Of a stretch of 64,000 nt of DNA, positions 24,197-32,441 are shown piece after piece; positions within the stretch are counted from its first letter, which is position 1; each line of letters starts with the position of its first letter. The DNA lies in the NCBI GenBank assembly GCA_900314885.1, contig OMWY01000001.1:186001-250000 (forward strand), written 5' to 3'. The position numbers were made by a program, and so were the translations under genes. Under the pieces are notes generated by a model that made no database searches, was not told the origin of the DNA, and saw only the letters and a program-made list of their open reading frames with translations. Source of the stretch: an uncultured Eubacteriales bacterium. GTDB taxonomy: Bacteria; Bacillota; Clostridia; Lachnospirales; Lachnospiraceae.

Positions 24197-24225
24197 TTTT
24201 ATTTCGAGAGCAAATGTGCTATAAT
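24197..24225 (+). promoter_or_regulatory. Extended -10 promoter of the trigger-factor-like gene
   Basis: TGCTATAAT (TATAAT at 24220-24225) with a weak TTTTAT 17 bp upstream. An inverted pair CGAAAT...ATTTCG (24188-24206) covers the -35 and may be an operator. Confidence 0.6.
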
Positions 24226-24232
24226 ATAAAAC

Positions 24233-24245
24233 GTTGCTTTGCGAC
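24233..24245. repeat. Gene-border palindrome upstream of the trigger-factor-like gene
   Basis: GTTGC-TTT-GCGAC followed by ATGACGCAAGATTATAGGAA and GGTAATACGATG, the start of the next gene. It resembles the copy at 20792, which ends GGGGTAATACGATATG. Confidence 0.65.
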
Positions 24246-24274
24246 ATGACGCAAGATTATAGGAAGGTAATACG

Positions 24275-25438
24275 ATGAGAAAGAAATTTTTAGCTATGCT
24301 GCTCGCCTTATGCGCGGCAACGGCAAGCCTGACAGCCTGCGGAAGTAAGAACGAAGGCTTCGGTTCCGCCGCGGCTACAGGCTCAGCAGTCGAATTAAAT
24401 GAGATCGATGTCAACAAGTATGTGAAGAAGCTCGGCGAATACAAGGGACTTACATATACAAAGACAGACACCACCGTTACTGACGATGAGGTCGAGGCTC
24501 AGGTAGCCCAGTTCCTCGCCCAGCATCCGGAGCAGGTAACAGACAGCTCCATCAAGGTAAAGGACGGCGACACCGTAAATATCGATTACTGCGGTAAGAA
24601 GGATGGAGTGGCCTTTGATGGCGGTACGGCTTCAGGCCAGGCACTTACTATCGGATCGAATTCATTTATAGATGGCTTTGAGGAAGGACTTATAGGCCAT
24701 ACTCCCGGTGAAACGGTTGATCTAGATCTCAAATTCCCTGACGATTATAGGAAGGAAGGTCAGGCAGGCTCAGAGCTGAATGGCGCGGCCGTTGTATTTA
24801 CAGTTACCATTAACTACATAGAAGGTGAAGCGCCAAAGACCCTTACAGACGACCTGGTTGCCGCGTATTCAAGCTATAAGACGGCAGATGAGTACAGGGC
24901 AGCGTTAAAGAAGAACCTTGAAGCCCAGAAGAAGGCAAGCGCTACATCTAGCGCGGAGCAGGAGATGCTTCCTGAGATAGTATCGAAGAGCTCTATCGAT
25001 GGTATGCCTGATACCGTTCATGATAAGTTCTACAACCAGTTTATCAACTACTACAAGCAGATGGCTAGCTACTATGGCATGTCATATTCATCATTCCTCA
25101 CAACCGTATATCAGACCACTGAGGACGCTATGAACAGCACTGCAGAGTCTTACGCCACGAGAATGGGGCAGCAGTACCTCGTAATGCTTGCCATAGCACA
25201 AAAGGAAGGCATTAAGATAGACGAGGCCACATATCAGGAGGAACTGAAGAACTACTACGATACCTATGGTTCGAATTACGCTTCGGCTGAGGAGTTTGAG
25301 ACAGCTCTCGGGCGTGAGACCATCTTAGAACAGATGATCACGGATAAGGTCTTAGACCTTCTCATGAAGGAAGGAAAGGCGGTAGAGAAGGCAGCTTCAT
25401 CTACAGGGACAGCCAGCGAGTCAGCAGTGACCGAGTAA
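24275..25438 (+). CDS. Exported trigger-factor-like peptidyl-prolyl isomerase lipoprotein
   Basis: A 387-residue protein with a lipoprotein signal (lipobox LTAC, Cys22). The mature part has an FKBP-like domain (about residues 95-190: VKDGDTVNIDYCGKKDG, then FIDGFEEGLIGHTPGE) followed by the helical chaperone arms of trigger factor (about 195-365). The ribosome-binding N-domain of cytoplasmic trigger factor is replaced by the signal and a short spacer. I infer a membrane-anchored folding catalyst outside the cell, similar in role to PrsA. GGAAGG lies upstream and a strong terminator follows. Confidence 0.82.
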   Translation: MRKKFLAMLLALCAATASLTACGSKNEGFGSAAATGSAVELNEIDVNKYVKKLGEYKGLTYTKTDTTVTDDEVEAQVAQFLAQHPEQVTDSSIKVKDGDTVNIDYCGKKDGVAFDGGTASGQALTIGSNSFIDGFEEGLIGHTPGETVDLDLKFPDDYRKEGQAGSELNGAAVVFTVTINYIEGEAPKTLTDDLVAAYSSYKTADEYRAALKKNLEAQKKASATSSAEQEMLPEIVSKSSIDGMPDTVHDKFYNQFINYYKQMASYYGMSYSSFLTTVYQTTEDAMNSTAESYATRMGQQYLVMLAIAQKEGIKIDEATYQEELKNYYDTYGSNYASAEEFETALGRETILEQMITDKVLDLLMKEGKAVEKAASSTGTASESAVTE

Positions 25439-25442
25439 ATAA

Positions 25443-25477
25443 GAAAAAAGGATTGCCATTATAGGCAATCCTTTTTC
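25443..25477 (+). terminator. Rho-independent terminator
   Basis: AAAAAGGATTGCC and GGCAATCCTTTTT pair perfectly around ATTATA. It ends the trigger-factor-like transcript. Confidence 0.92.
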
Positions 25478-25491
25478 TATGGAGGTTAATT

Positions 25492-25551
25492 ATGAAAATA
25501 GTAGCAAAAAGCCTTATTAGCAGATTTATACGGAAATTCTCTCTTTACTAA
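25492..25551 (+). CDS. Possible 19-residue basic peptide
   Basis: GGAGG at 25481-25485 stands 6 nt before an ATG that opens a 19-codon frame encoding MKIVAKSLISRFIRKFSLY, a basic, amphipathic-looking peptide. It lies directly after the terminator and overlaps the 3' end of the LacI gene on the other strand by 26 bp. No separate promoter is evident, so expression would need read-through. It may be a real microprotein or the start of a lost gene. Confidence 0.3.
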   Translation: MKIVAKSLISRFIRKFSLY

Positions 25552-26626
25552 GTATATTAGTGTAGAGAGAAGGATTCACATTCAATACCGAATCACCGTC
25601 GTTTGCGTGCGCGCGTACCATACGTGGTCTCGCTTCTGCCGTGGAATCGCGTACCACAAGCTGAGGCCGCAGCAGTGAACGACTCATAGGTATATCATTT
25701 ATAATCGCTTTCAATATGAAATAAGCGCTCTTACCTAGTTCTGTCCGGTTCTGCCTTATCGTGGTGAGTGAAGGCTTAAGCTCCGCGGCAAGCGGTATAT
25801 CATCAAAGCCTATGACACTCACGTCATCCGGTACACGCAGCCCTTCATTTACAACCGCTTCAAGGACGCCCTGGGCTATAAGGTCGTTACCGCACACTAT
25901 AGCGGTCGCGCCGAGGCCTAAGAGCTTCCCTACGTGGTACTTGGCCGCGTCAGCCACGAAATACGAGTATATAGCCATATTCGGGTCCACATGGAGGTTA
26001 TGCTTAATCATACTGTCGAGGTAGGCCGCCATACGCTGGTCACTGACTAGCGAGTCCTTAGACCCGTCGAGGAAGGCTATCTTCTCATGGCCAAGCTTGA
26101 TAAGATGAGTTATGGCCATATCAATCGCCTCTGCGTTGTCTGTGCCGATATAGCCGACCTTAGGGTTCTTCTTCACAAAATTGTCAAGAAGGACGGTCGG
26201 AGTTACGGAGGTCTTAAACTGCTCCATCCAAGGGTCGTCAAATGCGTATCCTATAAGAAAGCTTCCGGAATAGCCGTGCTCCATCATGTAAGAATCGTAG
26301 GTACATGCCGACTGGAAGTTCCGGCTGGTCTCAATAACGTCTACGGCATAGTGCTCTTTATAAGCAATCTGCTTGAAGCCTAATATGATATCATATCCGA
26401 AGTCGTCCTCATTCATATATGCCATATTTTCGACAAATACGATGAGCTTGCGGTCGCTTTTCTTTTTCGTACCGGGCTTCTTATAGCCCATGGCGACAGC
26501 TGTCTCGAGAACCTCCGCGCGGAGTTCCTCACTGATATCGCTGGCGCCGTTAAGACCCTTACTTACGGTACTTTGCGAAACACCCAGCTTCTCAGCTATA
26601 TCCTTAATAGTAGCCACTGTTATCAC
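25526..26626 (-). CDS. LacI-family regulator of the maltodextrin operon (MalR-like)
   Basis: A 366-residue repressor. N-terminal HTH ATIKDIAEKLGVSQSTVSKGL with the hinge helix following near 50-60, then a periplasmic-binding-protein-like effector domain (about 62-340), including IVCGNDLIAQGVLEA and DVSVIGFDDIPLA. The last 30 residues are an unusual tail beyond the family end. It is divergent from the MalE/F/G-like operon, and palindromes fill the gap between them, so it probably represses that operon. The start is GTG at 26626; a GTG three codons later is also possible. Confidence 0.88.
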   Translation of the reverse strand: MITVATIKDIAEKLGVSQSTVSKGLNGASDISEELRAEVLETAVAMGYKKPGTKKKSDRKLIVFVENMAYMNEDDFGYDIILGFKQIAYKEHYAVDVIETSRNFQSACTYDSYMMEHGYSGSFLIGYAFDDPWMEQFKTSVTPTVLLDNFVKKNPKVGYIGTDNAEAIDMAITHLIKLGHEKIAFLDGSKDSLVSDQRMAAYLDSMIKHNLHVDPNMAIYSYFVADAAKYHVGKLLGLGATAIVCGNDLIAQGVLEAVVNEGLRVPDDVSVIGFDDIPLAAELKPSLTTIRQNRTELGKSAYFILKAIINDIPMSRSLLRPQLVVRDSTAEARPRMVRAHANDGDSVLNVNPSLYTNILSKERISV

Positions 26627-26699
26627 ACATTCCCTTTCTTAACTGATGCTGTCCCCGTACAAATTATACTATAAAAATGACCCCAAATCAAGTACTTTG

Positions 26700-26759
26700 C
26701 GAAAATATTCGAAAATAATATTGGACACATTGCCCTAAGAAAATTGCGCAAATGCGCAA
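26700..26759. promoter_or_regulatory. Upstream operator palindromes of the maltodextrin locus
   Basis: CGAA-AATA-TTCG (26700-26711) and TTGCGC-AAAT-GCGCAA (26744-26759). The second is like the CGCAAA/TTTGCG half-sites of MalR-type LacI regulators. Both lie between the divergent LacI and MalE-like genes. The rest of the 302-bp gap is AT-rich and holds no gene. Confidence 0.5.
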
Positions 26760-26806
26760 ATTTTAGATCATTTGACGAAAAAATTTAAAAAAGTGCTAAA
26801 AAACTA

Positions 26807-26860
26807 TTGACAAGTTGCAACAACTATGTTAAATTATGTACAGACTTCGAAAGTTTTCGA
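26807..26860 (+). promoter_or_regulatory. Promoter and downstream operator of the maltodextrin operon
   Basis: TTGACA (26807-26812) and TAAATT (26830-26835) are 17 bp apart, with GTTGCAAC in the spacer. Just past the expected start is TCGAAA-GT-TTTCGA (26847-26860), a perfect LacI-type palindrome placed to block transcription. Confidence 0.65.
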
Positions 26861-26928
26861 TAACAAAGGAGAAGACAATCGGGGAAATACTAATATGATT
26901 ATCTTTCAGGAAAGGAAGAGTGAATCAA

Positions 26929-28338
26929 ATGAGGAAAAAGGTTTTATCAGTAGTTCTTTGTGGAGCTATGGCAGCAACAGCGCTTGCAGGATGCGGCGGC
27001 AGCAGCTCAACCAGTTCAGCAGGCAGCGCTTCAGCTACAACTAGCGCAGCTTCAAGCACAACAAGCGCAGCAAGCAGCACAACAAGCGCAGCTTCATCAA
27101 CCACAAGCAGCGCAGCTTCATCTACAGCAAGCAGCGCTACAAACACAGCTGACGCAGGATCACCTGTTGAGCCTGATTACGGCACAGATGATATGGGTTC
27201 AGGCGACCTTAAGATCTGGGTTGCGGACGCTGTAGTAGATTTCACACAGCAGCAGCTTGATCAGTTCAAGAAGGATCACAGCAACTACGCTAACTGGAAC
27301 TTCACCATCGAGCCTGTAGGCGAAGGCGACGCAGCAAGCAACATGCTTACAGACGTTGAGGCAGGTGCTGATGTTTACGCATTCCCTCAGGATCAGCTTG
27401 CAAGACTTGTAGCAGCAGGCTGCCTTACCCCTCTTAACGAGACTCAGACCCAGTTCGTTACCACAAATAACGACGAAGGCTCTGTAACAGCTTCAACACT
27501 CGCAGGAACTACATACGCTTATCCTATCACATCTGATAACGGATTCTTCCTTATGTATGATAAGAGCGTTGTAACCGATCCATCTACTCTTGACGCAGTT
27601 GTTAAGTCTTGCGAGGAAGCAGGCAAGGGCTTCTATATGGAGATCAACAACGGTTGGTATCAGCCGGCATTCTTCTTCGGCGCAGGCTGCACACTTACAT
27701 ATGATACAGACGAGACCGGTAACTTCACAAAGTGCAACATGGACTACGCATCTGAGAACGGTGTTAACGCTATGAAGGCTCTTATCGCTCTTCATAAGTC
27801 AAGCGCTTTCAACAACGGTTCAGCCGTTGATAAGGCTACTAACATGGGCGCTATCGTAACAGGTACATGGTCAGTAGAAGGCGCTAAGACAGCATTCGGT
27901 GACAACTACGCTTGCGCTAAGCTCCCTACATTTACATGCGGCGGCGAGCAGAAGCAGCTTTCAGGTTTCGCAGGCTTCAAGCTTCTTGGTGTTAAGCCTC
28001 AGACAGACGCTACAAAGCTTGCAGTTGCTAACGCAGTAGCTGAGTATCTTTCAACAGCAGACGTTCAGGTTGCTCGTTATAACGCAGTAAGCTGGGGCCC
28101 ATCTAACAAGGTTGCTCAGCAGGATAGCGGCGTTACATCAGACGTTGCCCTTACAGCGCTTGCAGATCAGATTCAGTACATGATCCCACAGGGTCAGTAT
28201 CCTAACGATTACTGGACAGCAGCTACATCACTCGGTGATTCTATCGTAGCAGGTGACTATGATAACGCTTCTGATGATGATCTTATGAAGGCTCTTCAGG
28301 ACTTCCAGGATACATGCGTAAGCTACGCAGGACAGTAA
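26929..28338 (+). CDS. MalE-like maltodextrin-binding lipoprotein
   Basis: A 469-residue solute-binding lipoprotein with lipobox LAGC (Cys21). Residues about 25-75 are an almost pure Ser/Ala/Thr linker built from repeated SSTTSAA units, then the binding domain begins near SGDLKIWVADAVVDF. VEAGADVYAFPQDQ and the hinge-side motif YPITSDNGFFLMYDKS are typical of maltose/maltodextrin binders. ATG 26929 fits AAAGGAAG about 11 nt upstream; an in-frame GTG at 26920 is too close to it. Codon use is strongly biased, as in very abundant proteins. It supplies the following two permeases. Confidence 0.92.
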   Translation: MRKKVLSVVLCGAMAATALAGCGGSSSTSSAGSASATTSAASSTTSAASSTTSAASSTTSSAASSTASSATNTADAGSPVEPDYGTDDMGSGDLKIWVADAVVDFTQQQLDQFKKDHSNYANWNFTIEPVGEGDAASNMLTDVEAGADVYAFPQDQLARLVAAGCLTPLNETQTQFVTTNNDEGSVTASTLAGTTYAYPITSDNGFFLMYDKSVVTDPSTLDAVVKSCEEAGKGFYMEINNGWYQPAFFFGAGCTLTYDTDETGNFTKCNMDYASENGVNAMKALIALHKSSAFNNGSAVDKATNMGAIVTGTWSVEGAKTAFGDNYACAKLPTFTCGGEQKQLSGFAGFKLLGVKPQTDATKLAVANAVAEYLSTADVQVARYNAVSWGPSNKVAQQDSGVTSDVALTALADQIQYMIPQGQYPNDYWTAATSLGDSIVAGDYDNASDDDLMKALQDFQDTCVSYAGQ

Positions 28339-28361
28339 TTAACATAATTCCTGATAATAAT

Positions 28362-28394
28362 GGGGAGAGGGTTTTCCCTTTCCCCGTATTTTTA
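28362..28394 (+). terminator. Attenuating terminator between malE- and malF-like genes
   Basis: GGGGAGAGGG and CCCTTTCCCC pair around TTTT and are followed by GTATTTTTA. It probably lets only part of transcription pass to the permease genes. Confidence 0.7.
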
Positions 28395-28420
28395 TGTAAT
28401 CATGTTTCGGGGGCAAAACA

Positions 28421-29815
28421 ATGGCTAACAAAGAAAAGAAAGGCAATCCGATAGCGAGATTTTTTAAGGCGCTCGGCGCGGATATAGTTGATATCGGAAT
28501 TACCTTCAGAGATGGCGGCGTCGGCACAAGATTATCATATGTGATTCTTGGCGCGGGCCAGATGATGCATAAGCAGTTCGCGAGAGGCTTAAGTCTTCTT
28601 GCTATCGAGATATTATTCTTCGTATACTGCTTTAGCTTTGGGAATAAATATCTTGCCAAGATAACAACTCTTGGTACAAGCTCACGAGGATTTAATCCTG
28701 ACGGAACCGTAACTCAGGGTGATAATTCATTCCTTATTCTCCTCTATGGACTTCTTACTATAATTTTTATCATAGGATTTATTTTCATATGGAGACTTAA
28801 TATCAGGGACAACAGAAATGCTGACCGTAAAATTAAGGCAGGTAAGAAGTTAAATACAAATAAACAGGATCTCAAGTCTCTTCTTGATGAGAACTTTGAT
28901 AAGACACTGCTTGCGCTTCCGGTAGTCGGAATCTTCATATTTACAGTGCTTCCTATCATCTTCATGATCCTTGTATCATTTACTAACTACGACTACAATC
29001 ATCAGCCACCGTCGAAGCTCTTCAAATGGGTAGGTTTCGATAACTTTGTAAACCTCTTCTCATTGGGCGGTAACGGTTTCGGCAAGACCTTCGGTATAGT
29101 CCTCCTTTGGACTCTTGTATGGGCTTTCTTCGCTACATTCCTTAACTATTTCTTAGGTATATTCGTAGCGATGCTCATAAATAAGAAGGGCATAAAATTT
29201 AAGAAGCTATGGCGTACAATTCTCGTCATGACAATAGCTATTCCGCAGTTTATTTCACTTCTCTACGTCAGCAAGATGTTCGCTACGGACGGTCTTGTGA
29301 ACGTACTCCTTGTAAAATGGGGAGTGCTTTCTCAGCCATATGCCTTCTGGGCACATCCTATGTCCGCGAGAATACTTATAATTTTAATTAACCTTTGGGT
29401 TGGTATTCCTTACCTCATGCTTATATCTACAGGTATTCTTATGAATATTCCTGCTGACCTGTATGAGAGCGCTAAGATCGATGGCGCTAACGGATGGCAG
29501 ATGTTTAAGAGTATTACTCTTCCATATATGCTCTTCGTTACAGGACCATTCCTTCTTACTCAGTTTACAGGAAACCTTAACAACTTCAACGTCATCTACC
29601 TCCTTTCAGGCGGTGGCCCACAGGGTACGAAGCTCTCAGGTGGCGCAGGTTATACAGACCTTCTCGTAACATGGCTCTACAAACTTGTTATTAACAATAC
29701 CGACTATAAGATGGCGGCCGTTATCGGTATTATGGTATTCCTTGTAACGTCCATAGTATCAGTTGTCGTTTATAACATGCTTCCATCGGTTAAGAACGAG
29801 GAGGGATTCCAGTAA
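28421..29815 (+). CDS. MalF-like maltodextrin permease
   Basis: A 464-residue permease, longer than most because of the MalF-type N-terminal part: an amphipathic/soluble start, two helices (about 65-85 and 105-130), then the six-helix core from about residue 165. The EAA loop is YESAKIDGANGWQMF near 350. The C-terminus ends in the cytoplasm. It forms the channel with the following MalG-like protein, whose ATG overlaps its stop by one base. Confidence 0.92.
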   Translation: MANKEKKGNPIARFFKALGADIVDIGITFRDGGVGTRLSYVILGAGQMMHKQFARGLSLLAIEILFFVYCFSFGNKYLAKITTLGTSSRGFNPDGTVTQGDNSFLILLYGLLTIIFIIGFIFIWRLNIRDNRNADRKIKAGKKLNTNKQDLKSLLDENFDKTLLALPVVGIFIFTVLPIIFMILVSFTNYDYNHQPPSKLFKWVGFDNFVNLFSLGGNGFGKTFGIVLLWTLVWAFFATFLNYFLGIFVAMLINKKGIKFKKLWRTILVMTIAIPQFISLLYVSKMFATDGLVNVLLVKWGVLSQPYAFWAHPMSARILIILINLWVGIPYLMLISTGILMNIPADLYESAKIDGANGWQMFKSITLPYMLFVTGPFLLTQFTGNLNNFNVIYLLSGGGPQGTKLSGGAGYTDLLVTWLYKLVINNTDYKMAAVIGIMVFLVTSIVSVVVYNMLPSVKNEEGFQ

Positions 29816-30696
29816 TGGCTGAGAAAGAAAAGAAATTACATAAGACAAATAACCATTTAAGTAATACGATCAGTTATATAATACTTATTCTCATAAGTAT
29901 CGTATGGCTATTCCCATTCGTATGTATCGTACTTCAGAGCTTCCGTACATACAATGATAATACCGGCGGCGGCATGGTTAATTACATTGTACCTAAGCAG
30001 TTTTCACTTGATTCGTATAAGTTCCTTTTTGATACTGAGAACTGTGATTTCATTACATGGTACATAAATACCGTTATCATCGCTTTATTCGTAGCGGTAA
30101 TTACTACTATAGTAGTTGTGTGTGTTGCCTTCACACTTTCAAGAATGAGATTTGCCATGAGAAGACCTCTTATGAACATCTGGCTCATCCTTGGCATGTT
30201 CCCGGGTTTCCTTACCATGATCTGTCTCTACTACCTCTTGAAGGCTATGGGTCTTACTCAGGAGGGAGCTGTACCGGGCTTGATTCTTATTTCTGTCGCA
30301 AGCTGCGGTATGGGCTACTATGTCTGCAAGGGATACTTTGATACTATTCCTAAGTCGCTCGATGAGGCGGCTAAGATTGATGGCGCTACCTACGCTCAGA
30401 TTCTTACCCACGTAATCGTACCGCTTTCAAAGCCTATCATCATTTATACAGCTCTTACAGCCTTCATGGGACCATGGTGCGATTACATTTTCGCTTCTTA
30501 CGTTGCCTTTGGCCGTACCAAGAGCTATAACGTTGCTGTCGCTCTGTACAGGTGGTTGAATACAAATGACTACCAGGGCTACTTCACCAGGTTCTGCGCC
30601 GGCGGTGTTCTTGTCGCTATACCTGTAACATTACTCTTCATGGCACTCCAGAAGTACTATGTAGAAGGTGTAACGGGCGGAGCCGTAAAAGGTTGA
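29815..30696 (+). CDS. MalG-like maltodextrin permease
   Basis: A 293-residue permease with about six helices. The first is ISYIILILISIVWLFPFVC; the EAA loop reads LDEAAKIDGATYAQIL near residue 185. It ends YYVEGVTGGAVKG, the usual end of this subfamily. No ATPase gene is near, so a shared MsmX/MsmK-type ATPase elsewhere is expected. The amylase gene downstream has its own promoter. Confidence 0.92.
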   Translation: MAEKEKKLHKTNNHLSNTISYIILILISIVWLFPFVCIVLQSFRTYNDNTGGGMVNYIVPKQFSLDSYKFLFDTENCDFITWYINTVIIALFVAVITTIVVVCVAFTLSRMRFAMRRPLMNIWLILGMFPGFLTMICLYYLLKAMGLTQEGAVPGLILISVASCGMGYYVCKGYFDTIPKSLDEAAKIDGATYAQILTHVIVPLSKPIIIYTALTAFMGPWCDYIFASYVAFGRTKSYNVAVALYRWLNTNDYQGYFTRFCAGGVLVAIPVTLLFMALQKYYVEGVTGGAVKG

Positions 30697-30718
30697 TTCT
30701 TATTCAAATTTAGATACT

Positions 30719-30757
30719 TGTTGCATTGTCTGTTATCTGATATAATCAGAATAACAG
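30719..30757 (+). promoter_or_regulatory. Promoter and palindromic operator of the amylase gene
   Basis: TTGTTG (30719-30724) and TATAAT (30741-30746) are 16 bp apart. The -10 is the centre of a near-perfect palindrome, CTGTTATCTGA...TCAG-A-ATAACAG (30730-30757), suggesting repressor control at the promoter. Confidence 0.6.
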
Positions 30758-30760
30758 GCA

Positions 30761-30812
30761 GTGCTGCAAAAGCCATGCAGTGCTGTCCCCGGCTGCATGG
30801 CTTTTGCGGCAC
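30761..30812 (+). promoter_or_regulatory. 20-bp leader hairpin before the amylase gene
   Basis: GTGCTGCAAAAGCCATGCAG (30761-30780) pairs with 30793-30812 at all 20 positions, one by G-U wobble, around a 12-nt loop. It lies at the start of the transcript and ends 2-3 nt before the AGGAGG ribosome site. No T-run follows, so it is not a terminator. Confidence 0.8.
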
Positions 30813-30830
30813 TATAGGAGGATATTACTT

Positions 30831-32441
30831 ATGAAAAAATTACTGGCCTTGATTCTTTCGCTTACACTTACGATATCGCTCTCAGCCTGTGGCGGTAAGT
30901 CTGAAGCGGATATAATTCCGGATGACAAATATATGAATACCTATGAAATATTTGTCTACAGCTTCTGCGACAGCGATGGAGACGGAATAGGAGACCTCGA
31001 TGGCGTTACATCAAAGCTTGATTATATAAAGAATCTCGGATTTAACGCTATCTGGCTTACACCTATTTGTCCGTCAACCACCTACCACAAGTATGATGTG
31101 ACGGATTATGAAAATGTGGATAAGAATTTTGGTTCCCTGGAGAGCTATGACAATCTTATTAAAGAGGCTCACAATAAGGGAATTAAGGTAATAGACGATT
31201 TCGTCATGAATCATACCAGCAGCGAGCATCCATGGTTTAAGACCGCTGTCCGGTATTTAAAGGGATTATCAAAGGATGAAGAGCCGGATGAAAGCAAATG
31301 CAAATATATAAATTATTACAATTTCAGCCGTGAGAAAAAAGATGGCTACGAGCAGGTTCCGGGAGCGGACTGGTATTATGAAGCCCGCTTCTGGTCAGGC
31401 ATGCCTGATCTTAATCTTGATAACGAGGAGGTCAAGAAAGAATTTGCCGATATAGCGAAATTCTGGATAGATCACGGCTGTGACGGTTTCAGGATGGACG
31501 CTCTCACAAGCTACACTACAGACGATACGAATAAATCGGTAGAGGAATTAGCTGATTTCGTAAAATCTGCCAAGGAAATAAAGCCTGATTTATATATAGT
31601 AGGTGAGGCATGGGCAAATAAGGATACATACGCGAAATATTACGCGAGCGGGATAGATTCTCTGTTTGACTTTGATTTCGCGGGCCAGGATGGCCTTATC
31701 GCGGGACTTGCGAGAGGGACGAAGCCTGCTAAGACCTTTGCTGAAACCATGCAGAAGGAAGAGGAATTATATAAGTCATACAGTGATACATTTGTAAATG
31801 CCCCATTTTATACAAATCACGATATGAGCCGCGGAGCCGGTTACTATACCGATGAAGACAAGACAAAGCTTGCCCTCGGACTGAACTTTATGCAGACAGG
31901 AAATGCCTTCCTCTATTATGGTGAGGAGCTTGGCATGAAGGGGTCAGGCAGCAAGGATGAAAATAAGCGGGGACCTATGTACTGGAGCGCCGATGAAAAT
32001 GCTGTCGGCATGTGCAAGGGTCCATCTGCCATGGATAAGATAGAACAGAAATATCCGGCCGAGGATGAGCAGGAAAAGGATGATACAAGTATTTATTCAT
32101 ATGTTAAGAAGGTCCTTAAATTAAGAAATAATTATCCTCTTATAGCGAGAGGCAAAACGACCGCCTTAAGCGATATTTCTTCTAAGACAATAGCGGCCTT
32201 CACAAGGACTAAGGATGGCAGCAATTATGATTTTTCTACCGTTAAAAATGCCGATAAGCTTAGTGATTTACTTATTGTAATAAATACAGGCAACGCCGAG
32301 GAAACTATTGATTTATCAAAGTCAGGAGTCTCTATGAATAAGGTCGCTGATACCGTAACTACCAGTGGCTCAGCAATCTCAACAGTTGGCGGCGGAAACA
32401 CATTAATAGTGCCACCATATAGTATAACTGTATTGAAATGA
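30831..32441 (+). CDS. Lipoprotein alpha-amylase/glucosidase, GH13
   Basis: A 536-residue GH13 enzyme with a lipoprotein signal ending in LSAC, so it sits on the outer face of the membrane. The conserved regions are in order: the Asp-rich calcium-type loop DSDGDGIGDLDG near residue 45, DDFVMNHTS (region I), GFRMDALTS with the nucleophile Asp (region II), IVGEAW with the acid/base Glu (region III) and FYTNHDMSR (region IV). It likely trims maltodextrins for the MalE/F/G-like importer. ATG 30831 is preceded by AGGAGG; the longer frame from 30780 would run through the leader hairpin. Its stop overlaps the next gene. Confidence 0.93.
   Translation: MKKLLALILSLTLTISLSACGGKSEADIIPDDKYMNTYEIFVYSFCDSDGDGIGDLDGVTSKLDYIKNLGFNAIWLTPICPSTTYHKYDVTDYENVDKNFGSLESYDNLIKEAHNKGIKVIDDFVMNHTSSEHPWFKTAVRYLKGLSKDEEPDESKCKYINYYNFSREKKDGYEQVPGADWYYEARFWSGMPDLNLDNEEVKKEFADIAKFWIDHGCDGFRMDALTSYTTDDTNKSVEELADFVKSAKEIKPDLYIVGEAWANKDTYAKYYASGIDSLFDFDFAGQDGLIAGLARGTKPAKTFAETMQKEEELYKSYSDTFVNAPFYTNHDMSRGAGYYTDEDKTKLALGLNFMQTGNAFLYYGEELGMKGSGSKDENKRGPMYWSADENAVGMCKGPSAMDKIEQKYPAEDEQEKDDTSIYSYVKKVLKLRNNYPLIARGKTTALSDISSKTIAAFTRTKDGSNYDFSTVKNADKLSDLLIVINTGNAEETIDLSKSGVSMNKVADTVTTSGSAISTVGGGNTLIVPPYSITVLK

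Noticed and set aside
26640..26928. A CcpA cre site upstream of the maltodextrin operon.
   Set aside because: The palindromes present lack the central CG and flanking pattern of cre; they fit a LacI-type specific regulator better.
26990..27160. The Ala/Ser/Thr tandem DNA repeat in the MalE-like gene as a mobile or phase-variable repeat.
   Set aside because: It keeps frame and encodes a lipoprotein linker, as in the other binding proteins of the window; it is ordinary low-complexity coding sequence.
30780..30830. In-frame extension of the amylase start.
   Set aside because: It runs through the leader hairpin; AGGAGG and a proper lipoprotein signal begin only at 30831.
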